Positions 37,254-49,653 of a DNA stretch of 64,000 nucleotides are shown piece after piece. The first letter of the stretch is position 1. Every line of letters starts with the position of its first letter. The DNA is taken from positions 23,625 to 87,624 of the forward strand of contig JAYMTA010000023.1 in NCBI GenBank assembly GCA_036897625.1, read 5' to 3'. Under the pieces are notes generated by a model. It had not been told where the DNA came from and made no database searches. It worked only from the letters and a program-made list of their open reading frames with translations. This DNA is from Pelargonium cotyledonis. Lineage: Eukaryota; Streptophyta; Magnoliopsida; Geraniales; Geraniaceae. The position numbers were made by a program, and so were the translations under genes.

Positions 37254-37287
37254 GGGCGCCCCTTAAGGACCCCCCCCTGGGGGGGGG
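37254..37287. repeat. cluster of GC palindromes ending in C8-T-G9
   Basis: Three palindromic elements lie almost end to end: GGGCGCCC (37254-37261), CCTTAAGG (37261-37268, sharing one base) and a run of eight C, one T and nine G (37270-37287). The last can fold into a tight hairpin of about seven G-C pairs and would be the most stable short structure in the window. No gene flanks it. Confidence 0.65.
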
Positions 37288-38472
37288 CAAGAGGTAGAGT
37301 TTTTTAAATTAAGGAAGACTTATCCAAGGAGTACCTTTTTATACTAGAATCAATAAACTCGGCTTCCCTCAACAATCTAAAATAAGAATTTCCTTAATAG
37401 GAGAAAAAAGTACATCGTCAGGAGATAGAAAAAGGAATTTCCAAGTCAAGTTATTTTTAATAGTATACTCGTGTAAAAAAGAATCCTTAAGTATTATATT
37501 TCCTCTAATAGAAAGATAACTAGAAATACTAATAAGCATATTATACTTAATAAATTTTTGTAGGAGTAAAGTATAAGTATTTAAAACTTCTAAAGCTGAA
37601 ACTCTGACTCAAGGTACTCAAATATAGCATGGGACAATCATGATAGGGTTCTCCTGATTAGATACTATTTTAAGATAGGGGCTCGAGAAAGGAAGAAGTC
37701 CTACATACTTGAAAGACAGGATAAGGGTTGCCTTGTAAGACTGTGGAGGTTCTTAAAAACTAACGAACGAATTTACTAGCGAGATGCTTGCAGATATAGA
37801 ATATCCGAAGGAGTAGCAAAATGCAAAACCTTCAAAGAGTCATTGGGAGCTGGCATTATCAACTCGTTTTAAAGAAATTCTGGGTCTAAATGCAAGCTTT
37901 TATAACCCGACTCTCTACGGGGCGCCTACTAAGAGAGATTTTCTAACTGGGTAAGAGAGGCCCTTTTTCTCTATACGAAGTCACAGTAATATAAACTAAA
38001 TCTAAATAAAGAAAGCTGTAATAAACTAGAAATACAGAGTAAATTCTTCGGTTCTTTATAAGTGTAAGGAAATCCGTTATAGTCATAGATGTCTAAAAGA
38101 CTCAGTAGCTAAGCTGTTCAAAGCTAAGAGGGAAAGGTTATATAGTACTATCCATATGCGAGTACAGCGGTCTTTAACTATCCCGAGAGTTCTTATCATT
38201 TATAAGACTGCGGACCCACCCTTGTACTTTTTTGAACTCATTATTTAGTAACTCAAGTTATCACTTTAAGATAAGCAGAAGAAGGGGCCGCGTATATCTG
38301 TAAAAAACTCATCAACATTATTTTGGCTAAGGAAGCTAATCCTGTATTTACACTTGAAAAGACCAATCTAATTGCAAGAATTTAGTAGGACCCATTTCCA
38401 ATAGAAAGAGAAAACCCAAAAGAGAATGATGCGTACTAACTATACCTTATATTCTACTGCTTTGATATACTC

Positions 38473-38565
38473 GGAAGAAACGGGATTTGAACTCATGATA
38501 CGCAGTTGTCCTTGTATGGTGATTTCTCAAACCAATGCCTTTTAACCACTCGGCCATTCCCCTCC
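38473..38565 (-). tRNA. class II tRNA-like element, Ser(TGA) or Leu(GAG) type
   Basis: Minus strand, 93 bases with class II geometry. Acceptor GGAGGGG pairs with TTCTTCC at all seven positions using three G-U wobbles. The D-arm is GGCCGAGTGGTTAAAAGGC. The anticodon arm TTGGT-TTGAGAA-ATCAC pairs four of five, giving GAG; sliding the loop by one gives TGA, as in organelle tRNA-Ser. The variable arm has an ATAC/GTAT stem. T-arm ATGAG-TTCAAAT-CCCGT has four of five pairs. It is the most complete tRNA in the window and the one most likely to be a functional gene. The class II shape and D-arm wording favour Ser over Leu, but the loop register leaves this open. Confidence 0.65.
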
Positions 38566-39393
38566 TTTTGTTGTCTTGGTAGAGGTAAGTTTATAATAGG
38601 GCAAGCCAACCTGGTTAGACTAAAAAGGGGCTCCTTTTGTTTCGTAAAAGTGTAAATATATAACGCTGATAAAATCCTAAGAAAGTTTCTCAAAACCTTT
38701 TGGAGTTCTAGTCTAAAGTTAAGTATTCTCTTAAGTTTGATACTTATTTATAAAAGAAAATCATAGATATATTTACTAAAGTAAGTAAATACTAATTGGG
38801 TAACTTTTGGGTTCTTGCTCCAAAATTACCTGTTCTTATCTCGTTAATTCCAACCCAGACTGGCTTACCGCCCGGCATCTTAGATCATCTTAGATTTTTA
38901 CTAGACTCTGTCTAGAATAAAGGAAACCCTGCGGGAAAAAGGCTCTCTCTTTTGCCTTTGGTAGATTTTTCTTAATACAAGGGACTCCGCCTAGATTTTA
39001 TTTATGAATAGAAATTGTATCTACGATTAGAATAGTTTGAATTTGTGGAAGCCACACAAGGCAAATTTCTTTAAGTTCTACTCAGTAAATTAGTATGATA
39101 GGCTTGTGTATATCAGTTACGTTTTCACTTCATGAGTACAATAACTATATTTTTATATTGGCCAATCTAGAGCCTTTTATTTCGTTCATACTTCGGATAT
39201 TGCTATTAAGTAAGACTTTTCCATTATCGGGGAGGGGAGTACAATTCAGTACTGCTTTATATAAAGCTACCTTATTATACTGCTTTTAACTCAATGTAAG
39301 TGCAAATCAAAGGGGTGCTTTCGTGGTAAACCTAAAATAGATGCACTAACCAGACTGCGCTATACCTCGAGAGTCTCTTTCCTGCTTGTCTCC

Positions 39394-39463
39394 TGGGGAG
39401 TCGGCTTGAACCGGCGACATGTTGTGACAGAAGGTTCCGATCTAACCACTTCAAACGGCATCT
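39394..39463 (-). pseudogene. tRNA-like relic, Asp(GTC)-type loop
   Basis: Minus strand. Anticodon loop CTGTCAC (GTC, Asp) lies at 39424-39430. The D-region is AAGTGGTTAGATC. The T-arm GCCGG-TTCAAG-CCGAC has a six-base loop, one short of normal, with four of five pairs. The anticodon stem keeps two or three pairs and the acceptor strands do not match. A 60-codon minus-strand frame over this region is an artefact. Confidence 0.4.
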
Positions 39464-39737
39464 GCTTGAAAGATCACAGGATTCTTGTTTCTTTGATTTC
39501 CTAGATTTTACCAATTAGTGGAATCTTTCAGTTCCAAGTAGAGTGCAGTTTTATCTTGATATGAAATTTGCCCACGGAATTTCTTAGTACCAAAGATAGA
39601 AAATGAAAATAGAGTTTATTCACCAACACTACAACTAAGTTAGAATTGAACTCAACGTGTACAAAAAGTTTATTTAGAATTTGAGATTCTAGTTAAGGTT
39701 TCCGCTTATTTGTACTGTCCAAAAGAGAGGTTCTAAT

Positions 39738-39810
39738 ACACGCCTAGTCAGAAGGTCAGAGCGCCCCCAATTTATAGAATGCTGTAGGTTTCAAGTCGCA
39801 GAGCTAGTGT
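39738..39810 (+). pseudogene. tRNA-like relic
   Basis: The + strand has TAGTCAGAAGGTCAGAGCGC, a good D-arm likeness, then an unreadable anticodon arm. The T-arm is GTAGG-TTTCAAGT-CGCAG at 39784-39801 with an eight-base loop and a G-G clash next to the closing pair. It lies only about 270 bases from the Asp-like relic and on the other strand. Acceptor pairing is not seen. Confidence 0.35.
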
Positions 39811-40846
39811 AGAGCTATAGAATACATTATTACTTATCCCTTTTAAAGCAATAGCTACCTTATTTTCTTGTTTTCCTATCCATAATAAACGCATAAAATA
39901 GTGGGAGCTTTCTATACAACAACGAGTCCCTAAGAGCTTTTATTACTACGAACTCGGGCGTGGTTTCCTTTACTATAAAAGCATTCCTACCCCTTCCTTA
40001 TAATAAATTCTTATAGTATAAAACAGGTAAATAAAAGGAAAAGCATAATACTAATATTTTAAATATTACATTAAATATGACTCACAAAGTCGTATATTGA
40101 GCAATCTCCCGTCTCTAACCAAACACGCGTAAAGAAGTCAATATATATATACTTCGTATACTGATGGCATAAGTTCGAGCCAAGTAAGGGCTAGCTCCAG
40201 CTTTTATAGGTACTTGACTAAAGGGTTTCAATCGTTTGGCAGGATTTGTTCACACAAGTAGCCGTAGTCTGTATTCCATTCCTGGATTCTTTTACCAGGG
40301 AATTCTAAATAAGCTTGGTAAAAATAGGGAAGGTGTAAGAATCTGATGAAGGCCTAATTAGAAACTGACCTGGTTGGTAAAGCTAGTCCCTTATTTTAAT
40401 AAATGTAATTAGGACTCCTCTCTTGCCGAAGAAGCTCCTTTAACTAAATTTCTGTAATAAAGTTTTCGTATTCTATAGGTATGAAAAGTCTCGCGGGGAG
40501 TAAGCATTAATAAGCGTTTAGAAACAAGAATTACTCCTTAACCTCCTTTTTTTGTGTTAATAAACTGACCTCTCCGAATAGGAATATTCCAGCAGAAAAG
40601 GCTAAAGCCAAGCTTGATTCAAACCAATAGAATAGCACTAAAAAAAGCTACATCGGTTTTCTTTGATGCTAAAGAAAGGAGCATAAAAAAGAATAAGAGA
40701 TAATCAAAGTAGGTAAAGTCGTCACATTCTCCAATTCCCCTAGCATTACGAATTCCTGGTAATAGAGTGGACTCCCTAAGTTAAGCAACCCATTCCTAAT
40801 TGATCGGAGTGGGTACTTCAGTTCTAGGGTTGGGATGTGTACCTAG
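39811..40846. other. gene-free stretch
   Basis: I see no gene, RNA or distinctive repeat here. Confidence 0.45.
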
Positions 40847-41077
40847 TTAAGAGGGTCTCAGATGGAGGAATACCTTTGGACTCTGGATCTCTATCTTGAT
40901 AGCTCTTATACCCGTCTTTGTAATACTAGTAGGAGCTTTGCCTTCTCTCTTAAGGGATATCGCTGTACTCTTGCTGTTATGAGTCTTCTTCTTGTAGCCT
41001 TTTGTAACTAATGTACTTATCTTATTACTCGGACCTGTCTTCTTAAGGAAGATTACCGTCTTCTTATTGTTGTTGGC
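40847..41077 (-). repeat. lysine-rich AHK-family open frame, locus G (76 codons)
   Basis: This is a minus-strand stop-to-stop frame without an ATG, GTG or TTG start. It reads ANNNKKTVIFLKKTGPSNKI, then STLVTKGYKKKTHNSKSTAI, then SLKREGKAPTSITKTGIRAI, then KIEIQSPKVFLHLRPS. GYK, THN..ST (for AHK..ST), KTG twice, and EIQS line up in order with locus A1 (GYK, AHK..ST, IKT, NIQS). The colinear order of four words in two independent loci on opposite strands is the strongest evidence that the family is a real sequence family. Function unknown. Confidence 0.45.
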
Positions 41078-44000
41078 CTATCCCCTTAATTAACAGTACA
41101 AACAAAGAGTCAATACTTTAGGGGAATAACCTCAATTAGAACTTTTCTAGGAAATGTACTTAGGCTGAATAATCTTTATTCTTTTTCAGTCTGGTCGGGT
41201 AGCTATGGGATTTACAAAGATCTTATGTGTGTGTACTGCATCTTCATGATATAAAGACATTAGGAATCCCTTCAAAACTTGGGCGATATCCTATTCCAAA
41301 AGACTTTTTAATCTATATATAACAGATGCTGTAATTCCCATTTATAGACCCGCTTGCTTGCTTGCTCATAAGAATTCTTTTTTTAAATACACACAGAACC
41401 CTGGGTTGCTGCTTTTCTGTATACAAACTCTCAAATTTGATAAGGAATATCCGTTCAAAGGGTTTTCGTGTAAGTGCTTTACATCCTATATACTCTCCTG
41501 GTTGCTCCCGCTGCTTAACAAGAGACTTGTTTCGATTTTCATCATATTAAAATTCGTATGCACTTTATCTGGAATATTCATTCACTTAGCAGTATCCATC
41601 TGGTACTTGCATTAAGGCTCAGCTCACTAAAATCCCAGGAATCTAGCCATAGATCATATCAATTTATGAGGGCTTAATCCTATATTCCTAGATTGAATAA
41701 GAATGTGTAACTTTCTTTAAAAAGAGGAGATTCTGACTTTAAGATTAACACTTGGGAGGGGTGCCCCTCACCTCAGTAAAAACTCAACAGCGAGATAACC
41801 GGCTTAGCTTAAGAGAGTTAGTGTACCCTACCAGAGGCTTCCGAAGGAAGGGAAAGGATTTATATATATGATAGAACATAGCTACCCCCTTTTCAACAAG
41901 CACAGACTCCAGTTTAATGATTTACCAAAAACAAATATTAGACTCCCTGCGGGTCAAGTAAGACAAAAAGATTTTGGTAGATATAAATAAAAAAAAAAAA
42001 AGTAACACGGAGTTCTCCCAGTAGTAAGAAGCCCAAGTAAACAAAGGCACAATTAGCCATTTCTTAAAGTTTACCCATAACCTTAACTTAAGACTCCTAC
42101 CGGAAACATTATGGTTTTTTCTGTCACCTCAATTATAATATACTCCAGTCATAAATCTTATCATGCGGACATGTGGTATAAGGTTTTTATACTTTGGATT
42201 AGAGAACTGTTGCTAGATAAATATTGAATGTCTTTTTATAAAGAATTAAATTCCCTATTCTTTTGTATATAAGTTTTGAGACTAAGATAAGGCTGGATCT
42301 AGCTTATAGTTTTTTAATAAATAGAAAGACTTGGCAAAGCAATCCTATATTATGTGTGCATGTGTTGCTTTCTTTGATTCATTAACCAGAAGTGGAACCC
42401 TAATAATTATTAATTACATTTCTATATTTCTTTACCGAAACTCCTAATAGAGAATTGGGGGTATTTCATATAATACACTTCTCTTACTAAAAGGAACCGA
42501 TTTGTCTTTTCTGTACTTAAAGAATCTTATTTCCTTCATTAATCCATCTTTAATACGTAGGGTATAATAGCGCATCCAACATCAATCTCTTTAAAAACTT
42601 CAGTTTAGTTACAAAGTACTAATTATGAATAGGACAGGTAAAAATAAAGTAATAGGCAATAGGTTTCATTAATAAACGGGGTGTAAAGTACTAAAAATTT
42701 AGCTTAGGAATAACTAAGTTACTCTGTTTTAGAACAACTAGTCAAAATAAGGAAAGACTTTGCCCAAAAGGACCGCATAAAAGTTACATGTTATAGAATA
42801 CATCCAAGATAAGTCCTCAATTCCGCACAGCATTTATAAAGAATTTTAAATCTAATCTAGATACATAGTCTAGGTAAGCTAAAGTCTTAAAAAAGAGGAA
42901 CCGCGAATATACTTGTCGGGTCGGGAAAGCTGCCAGAATAACTAAATGGAATAGGATTAAGTTACTCTTTCAGTATTAGGAGAACTCAGAGAAGGTCTTT
43001 GGAAGATTTTTAAGGGTATCTCCTAGATATAAGAACAAAAGCAAGTAAGGACTATCAAACGTTCTACCTTTAAGAGTTTAATCCTTTTAAGTGCCCATTA
43101 CTTGTCTAAATGTCATTGGTTTTTAACTTATGAATCTCGCTTCATTTTAGGTAAGACTAAGCTGTTCTTAAGGTATACACTCATTTTTTAGTTAAGTAAT
43201 ACTGGATTTGATACTCTTCACCGACCTTCCTATGATTCCTGTTTGTATAATTACTAAATATTTTTAACTAGTAAAACACCTGCTTACAACCCCGTTCCTT
43301 GCTTCATTATAGAGTTCTTTTTATAGCCTAGGCAGTTACGAGACCTCGGCCGCAGAAAGAAATTAGGGGTACTTACATGGCTGGTCGGGCATGGTAGGTA
43401 TAGCTCAGAATTAAATTATGGATAAATCGGGTTTTATTGTCTTTGTAAGATAAACTAAAAAAGGAAAGGAAAACACTTTGTCGCTTTTGGCTGGGACTTT
43501 TTAGATATAAACTTCTTTTTCAAGTTTTTAAATACCCTAGTTATAATAGGAAAGCTCCAATTCTTAATCGTATTCACAAGCTATAATCCTAGGGAGGTCC
43601 CTTTCAGGAAAGTTTGCTATTTATTGAAGCTAGATTCCGCGCACTCCTTATAGTATCTTGAGATATATTGCAAATACAATACAAGTGGATTACTTATCCC
43701 TAAAAATACGTGAAAGCGATCCGGGAGTACTTTATGAGAGTCTTCTTTTTACTAATTAATATAGCAAGGGCCTTGCATAAGAAAATGTATTGAATATCCG
43801 GTATTCTGCGCGACCCCCTTCTCTTAGAAAAGTCCTTCGTTGATCTATAACATGTAAATCTAGAGCAAGTCTAAGACAGGATCGGGAAAGAGAAAAGTTG
43901 GAATTCTTCCAGTTGAGTTCTCGAAGGAAAAAACAGGAAATGCACTTTTGTAGCTATACTAAAGACAAGCTTGTCTCTATTTCTAAGTTCTAAGTATTAT

Positions 44001-44089
44001 GTTTTTAGGAAAGAAACCGAATAAGATTCGTTTTTCTAAATAAAACCTAGTAGGAAATGCTATCTCATACTAGTTATATACTAACTACT
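41078..44089. other. gene-free stretch
   Basis: No gene is supported. A GCTT microsatellite of about three and a half units lies at 41352-41366. Two overlapping frames of 85 and 62 codons starting at 41358 and 41362 begin inside it and look spurious. Confidence 0.45.
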
Positions 44090-44285
44090 TCCTTAGAAGA
44101 AGACAATAGCTGCAGATAAACTCCATAAGACAAAGAGGACAAGAATCCCCATAAGAGGACTGGTCTAGCTCCTAAGAGTAAGCTACCACAGGTTTAGCTG
44201 CAAAGACTAATAGAAGTCTAGCGCATAAGATTAGGTAGGATACAGAGTAATATACAGAAGAAGAATTAAGTCAGTCAAACAAGGT
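44090..44285 (+). repeat. lysine-rich family locus H, decayed
   Basis: Broken frames read HKRTGLAPKSKLPQV and, after a frame change, AAKTNRSLAHKIR. The AHK word and the APK word link it to loci A to E, and stops interrupt every frame. It is followed directly by the 44268-44433 module that has a diverged copy at 56.4 kb, where a further family frame (locus J) sits in the same relative place. Confidence 0.35.
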
Positions 44286-44433
44286 AAGTCAAAAATAAGG
44301 ATTTGTGTCCCTATAGTGTATGAATGTACTATCAATACAATATACTTCCTACAATAACCTTCCCCGTTATACTACAGAAGGATAACCATTTCCTATCCTC
44401 TCAAGGGTTCTTCTAAGCTCCCATGTCAGTAAC
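44268..44433 (+). repeat. diverged module, copy 1
   Basis: The module is bounded by AAGTCAGTCAAA at 44268-44279 and CTCCCATGTCAGTAAC at 44418-44433. Both words occur exactly at 56370-56381 and 56520-56535, and the distance between them is 150 bases in both copies. The interior is strongly diverged, but a CCTTCCC patch and an AGGGTT just before the second word are shared. Confidence 0.6.
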
Positions 44434-45581
44434 AGCAGTAGGGAATATAGGAATATATCTTACTGGAACACCTATACTATATTATACCTGTTTAGATTAC
44501 TAACTTAAAATTTTATTATACTATAACTATAGATTACGAATGCAAATACTACTAATAGATATCTCTTTAACTACCTAGAAGCTATGACAGGAAAGCAAGT
44601 GAGTCAAGTAAGCCCTAAGAGGTTGTTGGGTTTATTATAGGTATCCTGTTCTTTTATCAAACTAGTCGTACTAAAAGAAGGTATCTTAAGTATTTCTTTT
44701 AGAGTTTTCTGCTCTCTCCGGGATAAGGGAGGTAGCCAAAGTTTGATATATAGGGCCCCCCTAAAATATGGCACGAAAGTGTAAGGGTATTAAAGACACA
44801 CAAGTACAGATTTCTTTTTTAGTCAAAACCTGTGTACAATCTGCTAATAGTTTAATCATATAACTCAATAAAGCCGTAGCTAGTAAAGTATCTATGCTGA
44901 AAAGATAAGTGCTAATCAATCAGGACAGGACCTAATATAAAGGGTTTTCGCTAAAATAAGACAAGAACTTCATTTAATAAATTATCAAAATTTAAGTTCT
45001 CTTTAGTTCCACACAAGGTATCCAAGGCAAAAATTCATTGGGTATGAAAATCTTATGCTTGAAAAGGGTTCGGATATAACAAAGAAACAGAAGTTTTGGC
45101 TTGCTCTCAAAAATGGAGCTCTCCTTGATAACTTGTCAAATTCCTAGGATTCCTAACTCTAGTGGAAAAGGCACCGTAGGATTCCCTTTAATTACACTTA
45201 GCTTAGTTTGTGGTTAAAAAGGGGTTCCCGGCAGTCTATCTTTTTTGTATTGATTTTGGTAACCCATTCTTCCTTTAAATTGTAGGTATCTTTAATAAGA
45301 ATCCCTATATAACCTCTTCCCCATACAATTAAAATTTTCCGGGGCGCCTATATCAGGATAAGCTGGAATTAATGAGGTAAGTTCTTTAGCCAAGATTCCT
45401 AGATCTCTAATTCAAGGCGGTCCCTTGTATAAAACCAAGTGCGGAAGAATACGATTCTTTTTTCTGGTTTCTGGAAGGCCCCGGCAAGACCTGATGCCCT
45501 ATAAGGAATATCTAAATTCTTTAGAAGCGAGTCACTATTAGGCTAACTTATTTGTTAATAATCTTTCTTACGCTTTTTGTC
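44434..45581. other. gene-free stretch
   Basis: I see no gene or RNA here. GC-rich words such as GGGGCGCC near 45342 are isolated. Confidence 0.4.
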
Positions 45582-45782
45582 TTAGTTAGTAAGATAGCTA
45601 TTATGTATCCCTATAAATTTATCCACTTTTGAAACCTTCTGTCGCCCTTTCTTTTTGGTCTTAGGAGTTCCTGTATTATCTGTACTACTTATATTGATAC
45701 CTACACCTGTCTTAGCTGTCTTATTTATATTAGTATTCCTATCTAGTGTATTACTATTCTTATGTATTGTACTAGTTAATAG
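45582..45782 (-). repeat. lysine-rich family open frame, locus I (66 codons)
   Basis: This is a minus-strand stop-to-stop frame: STIHKNSNTLDRNTNINKTA, then KTGVGINISSTDNTG, then TPKTKKKGRQKVSKVDK, then FIGIHNSYLTN. IHK..NT, KTG and PKTKKK correspond to AHK..ST, IKTG and PKKTKK of the other loci. Asn is unusually frequent. No start codon is seen. The hydrophobic 64-codon frame on the opposite strand is only its antisense image. Confidence 0.4.
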
Positions 45783-48700
45783 TTATAAATTCTGTATAAG
45801 GGTAATAGATATAGGTGTTAGAGTTTTATTAGTTCATTACTTTTTTTAGACAACTAAACGAATTCAGGGCTCTTGCTAAGGCAAAAATAGTAGGAAATCC
45901 AGTTAATAGGTTCCTATAATGCTAATTATTCTCGCTATTACAAAGCTTCTAAACCCCCTTTACGACGAGCTAAATGGACTCCTTTTCTACGGATTCTCTT
46001 AACAAATAGCTTTACTACTAAATAAGCTTTATCTAAAAACATTACAAAGAGTTCAGCTAAATATATTAGATATACACGAGTTTTCTAAGCAAGACTTTTT
46101 AGCCGACTTAAATTGTATATATAGAATATTTTGGTTATCGAAACATAACATAATACAGTTTTTTGTGTTTAGAAAGAGATCTTAAAAAAACTACTCATAG
46201 GATCCTTTTCTCTGAAGAGCCTAGTACAGTATTAAGTATTAGAGTTCCAATGGAGCTCCTCTAGATTAAGGAAATCCTTGTAAAAAGGCAGTTTAACTTC
46301 GAGTGTTTTTCTACACCGGGAATCTACAATGAATACATTATTCACGGGTTTACACTATAAATTTAGGATTGGGCAATAAAATTACTAACTCTTAAATGAA
46401 ACCACACTAAATTCACTAAAACTATACATAAGCCATACCCAGCGGGGTCTCTTATTCTAACAAAAACGCTTCAATTTTCCTATTCCTATTATTGGAGTAA
46501 CTCTGTCTAGGTTTTTGCTAGATTTATGAAAGCAATAGTCAAGCCTTTCTTATGAACTAGAACTCCTTTATTTCTATGATTTACGTATTAGACTAATATT
46601 TTCATAAAGCTCAATTGGTCAAAAGGAGAGCTAAGAAAGTTGGAATATAAGCTCATAACTTGACGTAGAACTAGTTATTTATTCTGTTGTCGTGCATAAA
46701 GGGGAAATCCAAAGAGACTACCCTTTGTGTAAGTTAATACGTATAGTAAATATCAATAGATACAGCGCGTTTATTAACAGAGTTTGTACTACATAGCATT
46801 GGGTGTATTTCTGATTTATACTTAGTACAAATTAAAGGACTTTAGAATTGTTAGTTAATCTACTTTTTAGTAAGGATCCATAGGAAACCGCTCTTTATCT
46901 TTTAAGTAATATTTAGTTGTACTAAAAAAGAGAAGTCCTTGGAGCTTTTTGTTCCATGATATAGGAGTTCTACATTCCAGTAAGTATATGCATTACATAC
47001 AGACATTTAAAGTTTGTACCAACAATAATTCGTAAAACCTTTCGATTTGCTAAAGCGCTTGCCTCAAGCGAGCATAAGGCAACAGTTATAAAAGAAAAAG
47101 GGGTCGAGTTCGCATGTGAGGCAGTTCCGACTAGAGTAAAAACACGGATATAGAGTAGAAACTAACAACTTCTTTATTCCTCTTCTTCTAGAAGCTTAAT
47201 AATTAGTGCCTTCGAGTTCTCAGAATTTTGTAAGTCAAGTTTTTTTGGAATAAGGACCTTAAGTGTTTGCTGTTTATATATTCTATTTTTGAGGGGAGTA
47301 TAAAAAGCCTAAATGAAAGATTTGGAATTCAGTAAAATCTTCTTGAACATCTATTCATAAAGAATTTAATCTAACAAGTTAGGGGAGTCCTCCTCAAGTA
47401 TGTGGTCTAACTAGGAACCCCGGCTAAGGAGAAACTGAAACCAGGATCTGGATAATCCTGCCTTTTCTAATTCATTAAGGCTTCGTCATAGCCTTGTATG
47501 AGTCTTTCTTTTCATCTAATCTGAAACTCACTCACTGAATACCAACGTCCGTTACATTATAACAGAGTCCGTGGTGACCTATTCTATAAATCGTAATCTA
47601 GTCCGAACTTGCTCAGTACTTGCTACTTTGGAAAACCCTTGTCGGAATATGCTCTTGTTTATCAGAGATTGTTGTCAGCCTAAACTTGTATAGCAGAGTA
47701 AGGTATCTTGTGACAAAAAGGGCAAGGATGGTTTAGCTGAATGCTTACAGGAGTAAAAAAGGATTCCAAGTGTGAGACTTACAAAGCAAAGTGAGTTCCC
47801 TATGATAGGGTTAGAATAGGATCCTGCTCACGCTTTAGTTCTTACTTAGTAAGCACATTAATAAAGTCTTTATTGTTCGCGGAGTAATTACTATGCTATA
47901 CTTATCCGGGCATGCTTTAGATCAAAACCGGAAATCTCCGAATCTAATGATGAATCCTTTTCACCCAAAGAAAAAAGAGTAACATAGTGAATCCTTCATA
48001 AGCCGTAAAGCAATAACTCATAATCAGCATTCTAAAAAATATAGTATAACGATCTATTATGCCCCAGACCGTGGTTAATATAAGGATCTCCATAAATAAT
48101 TAAGGGTAAGTACCCATTTAGTAAAGATCGGGAGTACTTTCTTCCATTCCGGATCCGGTGTCACTAAAGTCTTAAAGTTTTCAGGAAAATTCCGTTCTAT
48201 TTGTATATTTGGAATTTATGAAGGGGATCTAAACCCGGTTAATAAAGACAGGGAATTCTGTTAAAAAGAAGACTCGCTAAATATTTTTCCCTCGAAAAAA
48301 ACATTATATCTGTACTAGGCTCTTAGACTTAATCAAGACATATCCTATTGATTGCCCAGCAATTGTCGGGTAGATTGCTGCATTCAGTTCGTGTGAATTG
48401 CAAGGTCTTGGGGGTCTTTATTACTTGTATACGATAAGGGTTAAGCACAATCTAAATACATATATAGATCTTGTACTTGCAAACACTTCTAATTTCTTCA
48501 GATCTTACAGCATTGTTAATTTACACAAGTTCTTGTAGTTAAGGGTTCCTTCACGAGAATGCCAACGTAATAAAAGATCCCATAAATAGCAGACACCCTT
48601 TATCTGTTTTCTATACTATAACCATCTCTATAAGCGGTATTCTACATCTATTAAACAAGTGGAAGGAGCTTTTACCCAAATCCCGTACTTTAACTAAGAG

Positions 48701-49643
48701 AATCCCAGTTTACCCAAATTTGTCATTACTTTATAGATTTGCCTAGCAATGTAACCCGCATTTGTGTCTTGATAAAGTCTCCTTATTATAGCATACTTTG
48801 ATTACTTATAAAAGAAATTAAGGAAAAATAAACGTAGTATAAACTTCATTCAGATCTTTCCGAGTTAGAGAGGTCCTTTCAAGCCTATTAAACATAGTAA
48901 TTGCCAAGTAATTCAAGCTAAGCAGTTCTTAAGAAGAGACTAGAAAGTAAGTAGTAAGTACAAAACTAGTCTAAGGAAATCTCCTTTTTTTGATAAGTGA
49001 AAAACATTTTTTGTTAGAGTATAAGCTACGCATTCAACTAGATATTTAGTTACCTGAGCCAAGAGACACAAAAAGCGATCTTACTAGTACAAAGAAGAAA
49101 GAATTCCTTTTAAAAAGGTTTCAACTCGAAGTACCTCTTTCTTTCTGGGTAGGCGGGGCTTTTAGAAGACTTAGACAAGAATTTGACAGGGGGCTCCTTT
49201 ATAAGATTAACTTTAGAAAAAAGGTGTTTATTGAAAGTAATGAAGCAATACTTTATAAGGAAAAAAAAGAAACTTATCTAGGAATGTATCAAGGCGTGGC
49301 TACCGGAAAAGTGTACCTGGCCCATAAAACAAAAAAGGTATAATTAACATACTTATAGAGCTTTGTGGATTCCTTAGGGGTTTTTACTTATCCAGGCTTA
49401 CCTGTGTTAAGGTATTAAACTTACGTTGGTAATTTATGTAAAAAAAGGCACCTCAAATTGTATAGAACATAAACATTAGAAGAGATCCCTTTTAAATAAG
49501 AGTTTTGATGTCAAACAAACCCATGATCAAAATCCATCATTAAAGAAGCTTTCTATGGATTACAAACATTCTATTCTGAGGCGTACTATGGGACTTATAC
49601 CCTTCCAGAGTTCCTTTCACACTATGAAAACTATAATAGAAGG
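45783..49643. other. gene-free stretch
   Basis: No gene is supported. A D-arm-like segment on + at 46609 (GCTCAATTGGTC...GAGC) lacks a matching T-arm. GGATCC palindromes occur at about 46200, 46876, 47820 and 48150. Confidence 0.45.
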
Positions 49644-49653
49644 GGGCGCGCCC
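49644..49653. repeat. GC palindrome GGGCGCGCCC
   Basis: A perfect 10-bp all-GC palindrome in an AT-rich setting. Another GC-rich stretch (CGCCCGGACGCTGGCCGG) follows about 55 bases later. Confidence 0.6.

Larger units (their letters stand above)
34733..38472. other. gene-free stretch
   Basis: No gene is supported. It contains the palindrome at 36331 and the GC cluster at 37254. Frames of 81 codons at 35462 (+) and 83 codons at 35811 (-) have hydrophobic segments but no recognisable domain, and they lie within chance length. Confidence 0.45.

Noticed and set aside
39640-39665. T-loop-like GAGTTCAATTC on the minus strand
   Set aside because: There is no D-arm or anticodon arm in the expected place.
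45655-45849. Hydrophobic 64-codon + frame (leucine/valine-rich)
   Set aside because: It is the antisense image of the lysine-rich family locus I on the minus strand; lysine-rich codons reverse to Leu and Val codons.
46605-46640. D-arm-like GCTCAATTGGTC...GAGC on the + strand
   Set aside because: No T-arm or anticodon arm follows at the right distance.
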